Position numbers and translations under genes: made by a program. 54,298 nt of DNA. It comes from Neoroseomonas eburnea. GTDB taxonomy: Bacteria; Pseudomonadota; Alphaproteobacteria; Acetobacterales; Acetobacteraceae. The notes under the pieces were generated by a model, which was not told the origin of the DNA, ran no database searches, and saw only the letters and a list, made by a program, of their open reading frames with translations. Shown here in pieces: positions 25,243 to 32,394 of this stretch. Numbering within the stretch: position 1 is the stretch's first letter; each line of letters opens with the position of its first letter. The stretch is taken from positions 1-54,298 of the forward strand of contig NZ_JAAEDL010000032.1 of the NCBI RefSeq assembly GCF_018129005.1, read 5' to 3'.

Positions 25243-25641
25243 TCATTCGCCGAGAAGATGGTCCACCAGCGCGGCCCCCCCCGCGCAGATCCACATGGCG
25301 AGCGCCGCCAGCGCGACGCGTTCGGCGTGCCAGGACAGCCGCTCGCGCAGCACGCGCGCTGCGCGCGCCTCAAGGCGCGCGGCATGCGTCCCCGAGGACG
25401 GGAGGTGCAGGCCTTCGGCGACGACCATCGACCAGAGTTCCGTCCTGCGCACGTCCCAGTGCGGCGCCCGCCAGGCGCACAGCCAGATCACGCCGAAGGT
25501 CAGCGATGTCAGCACGGCCCCCGAACGCAGCGCCAGCGCCAGATCGTAGGAGAGGGCGAGCATGACGGTCCCGATGCCCAGGGCGGCGAAGCCGCAGGCC
25601 CGGCGGATCGAGATGTCGGCGAATGTCCGAAGGATCTCCAT
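25243..25641 (-). CDS. Small membrane protein of unknown function
   Basis: The 132-residue product has two hydrophobic segments near residues 17-55 (CGFAALGIGTVMLALSYDLA and the following VLTSLTFGVIWLCAW). A basic amphipathic middle (ARLEARAARVLRERLSW) follows, then a third membrane segment near the end. I do not recognise a family. It is the last of three small membrane genes on the minus strand after the symporter terminator, about 75 bases downstream of the previous one. Real coding is supported by the clean membrane pattern. Confidence 0.6.
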   Translation of the reverse strand: MEILRTFADISIRRACGFAALGIGTVMLALSYDLALALRSGAVLTSLTFGVIWLCAWRAPHWDVRRTELWSMVVAEGLHLPSSGTHAARLEARAARVLRERLSWHAERVALAALAMWICAGGAALVDHLLGE

Positions 25642-25716
25642 GACAGGCCCTGGAGCGAAGCCTGCCGAGCATGCCCCGAAGCCTCGCGCAGCGGGAGTGG
25701 AATCCGACCGGCGGCT

Positions 25717-26016
25717 TCAAAACCTGGCCAGGATGCCAAGGCCCGCCAGGGCCGCCGCCGCCGCCAGCCAGATCCGCATGGCGGTCGCGAGGCTCGCACC
25801 CAGCCGCTCGGCCACGGCCGCCGGGATCGCCGCGGCGAGCAAGGTCGCGGTCGCGACGATGAGGCTGGCACCGTAGAAGACAACCTCGGTCGTCCGCGGG
25901 AAGATCTCCGGCAGCCAGAGCGGATAGAGCGCGAAGACGAGCGCGAGCGCCGGGCTCGAAAGGCCCGCGAGCAGGCTGACGGCGACCGTCAGGGTGAACA
26001 GCGTCTGCGGCGGCAC
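25717..26016 (-). CDS. Small three-segment membrane protein of unknown function
   Basis: This gene was placed from a GTG at 26016, just 4 bases after the stop of the upstream YggT-like gene. It encodes 99 residues that are nearly all hydrophobic: PQTLFTLTVAVSLLAGLSS, ALVFALYPLWLPEIFP, VFYGASLIVATATLLAAAIP and a last segment ending GLGILARF. The frame extends upstream to 26142 but there overlaps the neighbouring gene with a non-hydrophobic, Arg/Ser-rich shadow. The tight spacing suggests translational coupling and a joint membrane complex with its neighbour, which is an inference. Confidence 0.6.
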   Translation of the reverse strand: MPPQTLFTLTVAVSLLAGLSSPALALVFALYPLWLPEIFPRTTEVVFYGASLIVATATLLAAAIPAAVAERLGASLATAMRIWLAAAAALAGLGILARF

Positions 26017-26020
26017 CGGG

Positions 26021-26338
26021 TCAGCCCCCCGCCGGACTGACGCGCGGGGCGAGGCCGGCCGACAGCATGGCGAGGCCGAAGCCCATGCGCAGGATGAAGA
26101 CCCAGAAGGCCGCGACCAGCGGCAGGAAGAACGGCCCGACATAGGAGGGCACCATCAGCCGCGCGACTGCCACGGGCCCGGCCGACAGCGCCCGGAAGGC
26201 CCGCCAGATGTAATTGGTGCTGTCGGGCGCGACCACGAACTGCATCATGAAGCGACCGATGCAGCTCCAGCCCATGACGGCCAGCGCATAGGTGACGATC
26301 CAGAACGGTAGGTAGGAAACAAGGAAATCATCACCCAT
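26021..26338 (-). CDS. Small YggT-like membrane protein
   Basis: The 105-residue protein resembles the YggT group by pattern: a first membrane helix (FWIVTYALAVMGWSCIGRFMM), a polar loop with PDSTNYIWRAFRAL, and a second hydrophobic part with VPSYVGPFFLPLVAAFWVFIL. The frame opens with GTG at 26344, but the ATG at 26338 has AGAGG 5 bases before it and is the better start. The gene begins right after a strong terminator that ends the symporter transcript, so it needs its own promoter or read-through. Function is unknown. Confidence 0.65.
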   Translation of the reverse strand: MGDDFLVSYLPFWIVTYALAVMGWSCIGRFMMQFVVAPDSTNYIWRAFRALSAGPVAVARLMVPSYVGPFFLPLVAAFWVFILRMGFGLAMLSAGLAPRVSPAGG

Positions 26339-26351
26339 CGGCACCTCTCAT

Positions 26352-26386
26352 GAAAGAAGGGCGGAACCCTGGCAAGGGTCCCGCCC
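26352..26386 (-). terminator. Intrinsic terminator after the VC_2705-type symporter gene
   Basis: On the minus strand an 11-bp stem (26386-26376 with 26369-26359, one G-U pair) closes a six-base loop and is followed by TTCTTTC. It starts 28 bases past the symporter stop and lies just before the start of the next small membrane gene. Confidence 0.8.
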
Positions 26387-26414
26387 CGTTCCCGCGCGGC
26401 AGGAAGCCAGACGC

Positions 26415-28199
26415 TCAGTCGAGCGCCTTCTCCCCCGCGACCAGCCGCACGCCGCCGCGCGGGGTGCGGATGCTCTCGACGAACTCCTGCATGTCCTTCG
26501 ACGGTGCCGCCGTCATAAGGCTGACCGCCCAGGTCACGACGAACGCCGCCGGGATGCCGAAGAGGCCGCAGGAGATGTTGCGCACCCCGAACCAGAGCGG
26601 CATCGCATAGTATTGCGTGCCGATCAGGTAGAAGAGGCAGACGCCGTAGCCGACGATCATGCCCGCGATGGCGCCCGCCGAGGTGGTGCGCTTCCACCAC
26701 ACGCCCATCACCAGTGCCGGGAACAGCCCGGAGGCGGCGATGGAGAAGGCCCAGGCCACCATGGCAAGGATGCCGGCGGGCCGTGTGCTCGCGACATAGG
26801 CCGCGACGATCGCCACCACCACCAGCAGGGCACGCGCAACCACCAGCCGCCGCTGGGTGTTCGCCTTCGGATCGAGCATCCGGTAGTAGATGTCGTGGCT
26901 GAGCGCGTTGGCGATCGCGAGCAGCAGGCCGTCGGCGGTGGACAGCGCCGCGGCGAGTCCGCCCGCTGCCACCAGGCCGGCGATCACGTAGGGCAGGCCG
27001 GCGATCTCCGGCGTCGCCAGGACGATGGCGTCGGCGTTGATGGTGAACTCGCGGAACTGCAGGATGCCGTCGCTGTTGGCATCGCGCACGGCGACGAGGC
27101 CGATGTCGCTCCAGATGCGCACCCAGTCGGGCAGGCTCGCGATCGGCGCGCCGATCACGTTGGTGAACACCTCCAGCTTGGCGAAGGCGGCGTAGGCCGG
27201 CGCCGTGAAGTAGAGCAGGAAGATGAAGAACAGCGACCAGGCGACGGATTGCCGCGCGTCGCGCACTGACGGCGTCGTGAAATAGCGCATCAGGATGTGC
27301 GGCAGGGATGCCGTGCCGACCATCAGGCAGAAGATGAGCCCGAAGAAGTTGAGCACGTCGTAGGTCTGGAAGGGCGTGATGTGGGATGGTGCGCCCGTCA
27401 GTGCCTCCTTGGTCACGCGCAGCAGCTCGATCTGCTCGATCGCCTGCCCGTACATGATCTGCGGCAGGGGCACGCCCGTCACCTTGGCCGACAGCAGCAC
27501 GACCGGGATCAGGTAGGCGATGATCAGGATGATGTACTGCGCCACCTGGGTCCAGGTGACCGCCCGCATGCCGCCGAGCATCGAGCAGACCAAGATGCCG
27601 GCGAGGCCCACGAACACCGCGACCTCGAAGGAGATGCCAAGGAAGCGGGAGGCGATGATGCCGGTGCCGAAGATCTGCGCGACGACATAGGTGAAGGAGG
27701 CGGACATCAGCACGACCACGCCGCAGAAGCGGGCGATGTTGCCGCCGTAGCGGGCGCCCAGGAAGTCCGGGACCGTGTAGGCGCCGAACTTGCGCAGATA
27801 GGGCGCGAGCAGGATCGCCACCAGCACGTACCCGCCCGTCCAGCCGAGGACGAACGCAAGCCCGTCATAGCCGAGCAGGTAGAGCGTGCCCGCCATGCCG
27901 ATGAAGGAAGCGGCGGACATCCAGTCCGAGCCGGTCGCCATGCCGTTGTAGAAGGCCGGCACGCGGCGCCCCGCGACGTAGTATTCCGACACTTGCGCCG
28001 TGCGCGAGAGATAGCCGATCAGCGCATAGACGCCGATGGTGAGGAAGACGAAGAGGTAGCCGATGATGCGGTTCGGCACCCCGACCCGTTCAAGGATGGC
28101 GAGGAACACGACGAAGGCGGCGAAGCCGCCCGTGTACCACGAGTAGATCCTGCCGAGGTTCGAGAGGAAGTCGCCCTTCCGGGCGGAGGGATCGGCCAT
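26415..28199 (-). CDS. Sodium:solute symporter, VC_2705 subfamily (acetate/carboxylate type)
   Basis: This 594-residue inner-membrane transporter of the SSS family has about 13 hydrophobic segments. The sodium/substrate core is recognisable in EYYVAGRRVPAFYNGMATGS, DWMSAASFIGMAGTLYLLGY and FGTGIIASRFLGISFEVAVF, and in the later LPHILMRYFTTPSVRDARQS. It is related to ActP acetate permease. The presence of a DUF4212 partner gene 3 bases upstream places it in the VC_2705 group. A hydrophilic insertion (about residues 310-380) carries a DANSDGILQFRE stretch resembling an EF-hand-like loop. The substrate is probably a short carboxylate, given ActP and propionyl-CoA synthetase nearby. A strong terminator follows. 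Confidence 0.92.
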   Translation of the reverse strand: MADPSARKGDFLSNLGRIYSWYTGGFAAFVVFLAILERVGVPNRIIGYLFVFLTIGVYALIGYLSRTAQVSEYYVAGRRVPAFYNGMATGSDWMSAASFIGMAGTLYLLGYDGLAFVLGWTGGYVLVAILLAPYLRKFGAYTVPDFLGARYGGNIARFCGVVVLMSASFTYVVAQIFGTGIIASRFLGISFEVAVFVGLAGILVCSMLGGMRAVTWTQVAQYIILIIAYLIPVVLLSAKVTGVPLPQIMYGQAIEQIELLRVTKEALTGAPSHITPFQTYDVLNFFGLIFCLMVGTASLPHILMRYFTTPSVRDARQSVAWSLFFIFLLYFTAPAYAAFAKLEVFTNVIGAPIASLPDWVRIWSDIGLVAVRDANSDGILQFREFTINADAIVLATPEIAGLPYVIAGLVAAGGLAAALSTADGLLLAIANALSHDIYYRMLDPKANTQRRLVVARALLVVVAIVAAYVASTRPAGILAMVAWAFSIAASGLFPALVMGVWWKRTTSAGAIAGMIVGYGVCLFYLIGTQYYAMPLWFGVRNISCGLFGIPAAFVVTWAVSLMTAAPSKDMQEFVESIRTPRGGVRLVAGEKALD

Positions 28200-28202
28200 C
28201 GG

Positions 28203-28508
28203 TCAGTCCTCCGTCACGCCGAATTCGGCGTCGATGGCGTTCTGCCGGCGGGCGAACCAGAACAGCATGACGACGAAGATGATCAGGCTGCCTTGCGCCG
28301 CCATGTAGAAGCCGAGCGGAAAACCCAGGAACCTGTATTCATTGAGCATCGAGGCGAAGAAGTGGATGCCGAAGCTCGCGATGGCCCAGATGATCAGCAT
28401 CGTCCACATCAGGCCTGACGTCTTCGACCAGTAGGCGGCGGCCGTGGCCGCATCGACGGCCGGCTCGGAACTGGTCGGCCGGCCGGATCCCGGTTCAGCA
28501 AGTGGCAT
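28203..28508 (-). CDS. DUF4212 small subunit of the sodium:solute symporter
   Basis: This 101-residue membrane protein with two helices matches the DUF4212 pattern: AYWSKTSGLMWTMLIIWAIA, then FLGFPLGFYMAAQGSLIIFV, and the ending AIDAEFGVTED. Proteins of this family are encoded with VC_2705-type symporters and are thought to act as their small subunit, as DUF485 does for ActP. The start was set at 28508 because GGGGGG lies upstream; an in-frame ATG at 28526 would add six residues (MGGLNI). The symporter gene begins 3 bases after its stop, so the two are translated together. Confidence 0.9.
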   Translation of the reverse strand: MPLAEPGSGRPTSSEPAVDAATAAAYWSKTSGLMWTMLIIWAIASFGIHFFASMLNEYRFLGFPLGFYMAAQGSLIIFVVMLFWFARRQNAIDAEFGVTED

Positions 28509-28671
28509 GATGTTCAGTCCCCCCATTTTTTCATTGTGCCGATGCCTGCATTCGCGGCCCGGCCTGTTGCGGCGCCCCTCGGTTCGGCCCGATCGATTGG
28601 TCGGCTCGCAGGGATTCCTGTTAGAAGGTTGCCATGGCCCCTCGGCCGCGCGCAACAAGGTTACTTGACGG

Positions 28672-29289
28672 ATGATAACGGTACTTCGGGCTGCCCTGCT
28701 GCGCCTGCACAGCCGCGCCAAGGTGTCGGACCCGGCCAGGCTGGGGGAATTCCTCCATGCCCAGGGCGCCTACGTCGCCCAGAAGACCGTACTCGACTAT
28801 TGCCGCGTGAAGTCGGGCCGGCACGAGCAGCGGCTCTTCGCCGAGGCCGAGTTCCAGGCCGCCCTGCAGCATTGCCGCTGGCAGGTCTTCTTCGGCGCCA
28901 TCGCGGATGTGACCGCCATGGCCGAGGCCTGGCTCCGGCCCCACGCGCCCGGCCGGGAGGTCGCGCTCATCGAAGCGCTGGCGCGCCTGCACGACGCGGC
29001 CCTGACGGTTGAGCCGCCGCCGCCGGAGGAGCTCGGGACCGCCACAACCTTCTCGATCCGCAGCCATCTCGCGGGCCTCCAGCTATCGCCGCCGCAGCCC
29101 TCCCACACCATGCCGCTGCTCGCCGAGGCGCCGCTGTTCGCGACCCTGCCGATCCACCCGGAGAACCGCGTCGGGGAAGCACCGTCGATCCGCGGGGCGC
29201 TCCGCTTCCACTTCGTCTCCGCCCGGCAGGAGATCGAGCGGCGCTTCGACCCGGCGGGGCTCGCCGAGCGGCTGGCGCCGGCCGAATAG
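28672..29289 (+). CDS. Hypothetical protein, 205 residues, next to the symporter/nucleotidyltransferase genes
   Basis: I do not recognise a named family. The protein appears cytosolic and largely helical in the first 110 residues (RLGEFLHAQGAYVAQKTVLD, YCRVKSGRHEQRLFAEAEFQ). A Pro-rich linker (VEPPPPEELG) follows, then a C-terminal part with FSIRSHLAGLQLSPPQPSHT and ALRFHFVSARQEIERRFDP. It is divergent from the DUF4212 gene and 69 bases ahead of the CBS-DUF294 gene, so it may share that transcript. Its regular helix pattern and position support a real gene within the carboxylate island. Confidence 0.75.
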   Translation: MITVLRAALLRLHSRAKVSDPARLGEFLHAQGAYVAQKTVLDYCRVKSGRHEQRLFAEAEFQAALQHCRWQVFFGAIADVTAMAEAWLRPHAPGREVALIEALARLHDAALTVEPPPPEELGTATTFSIRSHLAGLQLSPPQPSHTMPLLAEAPLFATLPIHPENRVGEAPSIRGALRFHFVSARQEIERRFDPAGLAERLAPAE

Positions 29290-29358
29290 CGCATCGCGGC
29301 GGCCGCGCCTCTTCGCCATACTCGCCCGGTTGCACCGGGGACAGGCGGACAGCACGGC

Positions 29359-30807
29359 ATGCGGCATTCCCTTTCCGCTTCCCATCCTTCCCCCGCCGCC
29401 GCGCTGACCGGCGGCGTCACCGGGGCCATGGCGCCGCCGCCACCCGCCTTCCCGCCCGAGGCCCCGCTCGGGGAAACATTGGCGGCCATGGCGGAGGCGC
29501 GCGCCTCCGCGGTGCTCGCGGTGGACGCGGATGGCCGCCCGATCGGCATCCTCACCGAGCAGGACGTCGCCCGCCGCATCGCCTTCCGCCTGCCGCCCGA
29601 GGCGCCGCTCGCCGCCGCCATGACCGCGCCGGTCATCAGTTGCACCGAGGATGCCGGCCTGTGGCGGGCGGTCGCACTGCTGCGCGCGGGGCACCTGCGG
29701 CACCTGCCGGTGCTGGACCCGGACGGCCGCTGCTGCGGCATGCTGCATCGGTCGGAGACGCTCGCTGCCGTCTCGGGCCGGCTGCTCGGCCACCTCGACG
29801 CGCTCGCGGGCGACGACGTGGCGGTGAAGCGCGCGCAGGCCGGCGTCGCCACCGCTCTGCTCGGGGAGGGCGTCCCGGCCCGCGACCTGGTGGGCCTGGT
29901 CAGCGGCATCAACGTCGAACTGCATCGCCGCGTGCTCGACCGGGTCCTGGCGGCGCACGCCCCCCCGCCCCTGCGCTTCACCCTGCTGGTGATGGGAAGC
30001 GCCGGCCGGGGGGAGAGCCTCTTGCGACCCGACCAGGACAACGGCCTGATACTGGAGGACTACCCCGACGCCGAACACGACCGCGTGGACGCCTGGTTCC
30101 GCGCCTTCGCCGAGGATTTCAACCGCCGGCTGGAACAGGCAGGCTTCCCGCTCTGCCCCGGCGGGATCATGGCGATGAACCCGCTATGGCGGAAAACCCT
30201 GCCTCAGTGGCGGCGGCAATTCGAGCACTGGGCGATGAAGCGAACCGGCGCCGCGCTGCTGTTCTCCGACATCGCCTTCGACTTCCGCGCCGCCGCCGGC
30301 GACCCGGCACCCGCCGAGGCGCTGCGCGCCCATCTTGGCCGCGTGCTGGGCGCGAGCCCCGCGCTGCTTGCGGCCATGGCGGCGCAGAACCAGTCGCTGA
30401 CCGTCGGGCTGACGCTCTGGGGCGGCTTCGCCGACAACGAGCCCGGCCCCGGCACGCGCACCGACTTCAAATTGCATGGGCTGATGCCGCTGGTCGCCGC
30501 GGCGCGGCTGATGGCGCTGCGCGACGGCATCGCCGCCACCGGCACGCTCGATCGCCTCGCCGCGCTGGCCGCGCGGGGCACGCTGTCCGCCCGCGAGGCC
30601 GCGGACCTCACGGAAGCCTTCGACCTGCTGCTCGACACCGTGCTGCGCCAGCAGCTCGCGGACCACGCAGCCGGCCTGGAGCCGGGCAACCTGGTGGACA
30701 CGGCCCCCCTGCCGCGGGCCGAGCGAGCGCAGTTGCGCGATGCGCTCAAGGCGGTGCGCTCCTTCAGCCGCGGCTCCTTCGGCAGTTTCACGGGCCAGAT
30801 CTGGTAG
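29359..30807 (+). CDS. CBS-domain DUF294 nucleotidyltransferase-like protein
   Basis: The 482-residue cytosolic protein has two CBS motifs (about residues 30-80 and 85-140; GILTEQDVARRI and HLRHLPVLDPDGRCCGML). A GlnD-like nucleotidyltransferase domain follows (about 165-310), then a DUF294 C-terminal domain (about 335-480). The active-site signature is GSAGRGE at 213-219 with DQDNGL at 225-230. The usual Thr before the first Asp is Pro here, but both acidic residues remain. Such proteins may nucleotidylate a partner in response to adenine nucleotides bound by CBS; the target is unknown. It lacks the cNMP-binding domain of its paralogue at 32395-34215. It converges on an exonuclease gene 15 bases away. 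Confidence 0.88.
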   Translation: MRHSLSASHPSPAAALTGGVTGAMAPPPPAFPPEAPLGETLAAMAEARASAVLAVDADGRPIGILTEQDVARRIAFRLPPEAPLAAAMTAPVISCTEDAGLWRAVALLRAGHLRHLPVLDPDGRCCGMLHRSETLAAVSGRLLGHLDALAGDDVAVKRAQAGVATALLGEGVPARDLVGLVSGINVELHRRVLDRVLAAHAPPPLRFTLLVMGSAGRGESLLRPDQDNGLILEDYPDAEHDRVDAWFRAFAEDFNRRLEQAGFPLCPGGIMAMNPLWRKTLPQWRRQFEHWAMKRTGAALLFSDIAFDFRAAAGDPAPAEALRAHLGRVLGASPALLAAMAAQNQSLTVGLTLWGGFADNEPGPGTRTDFKLHGLMPLVAAARLMALRDGIAATGTLDRLAALAARGTLSAREAADLTEAFDLLLDTVLRQQLADHAAGLEPGNLVDTAPLPRAERAQLRDALKAVRSFSRGSFGSFTGQIW

Positions 30808-30822
30808 CGGGTCGCAGCCCGA

Positions 30823-31530
30823 TCAGAAATGCTCGGCGGACTGCGCCATGGCATGCAGCATGCGGCTGCGGCGGAGGAGGTCCTGCAGATCCTCTACCCC
30901 GCGCGCAGCGGCGCGGGCCAGCAGGTGCACCCAGAGTTCCGCCGTCGCCTCGGCATCGCCGAGCGCGTCGTGCCGCCCCTCGATGACGATGCCCGCACGG
31001 CCGCAGAGCCCGTCCAGCGAATGGTCGGGCTCCTCGGGATCGAGCCAGCGGGAGGTGGCCATGCTGCACAGCAGGGGGTTCGGCACTGCCGGCGCGCCGC
31101 GGTACTCCTCCATGAACAGCAGCGTGCGGTCGAAGGCGCAGTTGTGGGCGACCAGCACGTCATCCTTCGCGAAGTCGAGGAAGGCGCCGATCGCTTCCGG
31201 CGCGCGCGGGGCGCCGCGCACGCGGTCATCCGTGATGCCGTGGTAGCGAATGCCCTCCGGCGGGATCGGGCGGCCGGGGTCGATCAGCGTCTCGAACCGA
31301 TCCGCCGGCTCCGTGTCGTGCAGCCTGACCGCACCGATGGCCAGAAGCGCGTCGCCGTTGGTCGGCTTGAGGCCGGTCGATTCCAGGTCGAAGACGACGT
31401 AGCGCTGGAAGGGCAGCGGGCCGGGGGGCAGGGCGGCGTGGAAATGCGCGCGCGCGCGGATGAATTCGCGTGGCGAGGGCCTCAAACCCCTGGCGACGGC
31501 GCCGACGGCGCGGCGGATGAAGCCGCTCAT
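30823..31530 (-). CDS. DEDDh 3'-5' exonuclease (DnaQ/PolC epsilon-like)
   Basis: This 235-residue nuclease of the DnaQ-like fold has all three Exo motifs: YVVFDLESTGL (Exo I, D and E), HNCAFDRTLLFM (Exo II) and GRHDALGDAEAT (Exo III with the HxxxxD pair). An N-terminal basic helix (SGFIRRAVGAVARGLRPSPREF) precedes the domain. The open frame continues upstream to 31782, but the ATG at 31530 gives a natural start. The protein is not the replicative epsilon subunit by context. It sits between two DUF294 nucleotidyltransferase genes and beside a second exonuclease, an arrangement that suggests a paired role with them. Confidence 0.88.
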   Translation of the reverse strand: MSGFIRRAVGAVARGLRPSPREFIRARAHFHAALPPGPLPFQRYVVFDLESTGLKPTNGDALLAIGAVRLHDTEPADRFETLIDPGRPIPPEGIRYHGITDDRVRGAPRAPEAIGAFLDFAKDDVLVAHNCAFDRTLLFMEEYRGAPAVPNPLLCSMATSRWLDPEEPDHSLDGLCGRAGIVIEGRHDALGDAEATAELWVHLLARAAARGVEDLQDLLRRSRMLHAMAQSAEHF

Positions 31531-31580
31531 GCGCGCAAGGCTGCCATGGGCCGGCCGGGGAGCGCCAGCGCCGTCGGGTG

Positions 31581-31638
31581 GCCCGAGAGGGGCGCCGTCC
31601 CTTCTCGGGCTCTCCCCGCCAAAGGCCGCGGAGGCCTT
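31581..31638. other. Hairpins between the two exonuclease genes
   Basis: GCCCGAGA...TCTCGGGC (31581-31610) and AAGGCC...GGCCTT (31622-31638) form two adjacent stem-loops in the 190-base gap between the exonuclease genes. They could end the upstream minus-strand transcript, which would give the second exonuclease its own promoter. No T-run is present, so this is uncertain. Confidence 0.4.
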
Positions 31639-31720
31639 GGAAACCAGTACTTGAGCCACCGCGGGTGCCGCGAACCGTGTCCCCTGCCTGGGGAGTTCGA
31701 GGGGGCAGCGCGCCGTCGCT

Positions 31721-32392
31721 TCAGGCCCCGAGCGGTGCCGCGGTCGCCTCGCGCCGCCTCTCCAGCCGAAGCCTCTGCCCACGCGCCTGCAGGTCGCGCA
31801 ACTGCACCCACATCATCGCCGCCATCACGGCATCGGCCAGCGCGTCATGCTGCCCGAGATCGGGGATCCCGAGTTCCGTCCGAATGCTGGCGAAGCGCAG
31901 GTCGACCGCCGTGCCCGGCGGCGCCTTGCCGTACTTCCGGTCGTAGTAGAGCGACGAGACCTCGATGCGCCGGTTCGGCAGCCGCGTGCCGATCTGGTGC
32001 AGCGCGTAGCGGTCCACCATCCGCACATCGAAGTCGATGTAGTAGCCCACCAGCGGCCGCGGGCCGATGAAACGCAGGAGTTCCGGCAGCACCTCGGACA
32101 TCGGCCGGCCCGCTGCGACATCGCGCTGGCGAAGCCCGTGCACCTTGATCGAGCCGGCCTCCGGCATGCGGGTCGGCCGCACCACGGCCTCGAAGCGGCT
32201 GCTCGTCAGGATGCGGTTGCCGACCACCGGCACCGCCGCGACGGCGACGATCTCGTCCACCCAGGGATCGAGGCCCGTGGTCTCACAGTCGAGCGACACC
32301 GCCTCCCCCTCCGGCGGCGGGTCGAGCAGGAACAGGAAATCCGGGTCCGCGAGCGCGGCGCGCCAGAGACGGCGGCGGATCCAGCCCATCAT
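31721..32392 (-). CDS. Second DEDDh 3'-5' exonuclease, paired with the cNMP-CBS-DUF294 gene
   Basis: The 223-residue protein has Exo I (AVSLDCETTGLD), Exo II (GYYIDFDVRMVDRYAL) and Exo III (LGQHDALADAVMAA). It differs from the neighbouring exonuclease in length and in its Exo II surroundings, so it is a diverged paralogue. Its ATG lies 2 bases after the stop of the cNMP-CBS-DUF294 nucleotidyltransferase gene, the tightest spacing in the island, so the two proteins are made together. The same pairing is known in gamma-proteobacterial clusters with acetate permeases. A role in removing a nucleotide added by the transferase is an inference. Confidence 0.88.
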   Translation of the reverse strand: MMGWIRRRLWRAALADPDFLFLLDPPPEGEAVSLDCETTGLDPWVDEIVAVAAVPVVGNRILTSSRFEAVVRPTRMPEAGSIKVHGLRQRDVAAGRPMSEVLPELLRFIGPRPLVGYYIDFDVRMVDRYALHQIGTRLPNRRIEVSSLYYDRKYGKAPPGTAVDLRFASIRTELGIPDLGQHDALADAVMAAMMWVQLRDLQARGQRLRLERRREATAAPLGA

Positions 32393-32394
32393 CG

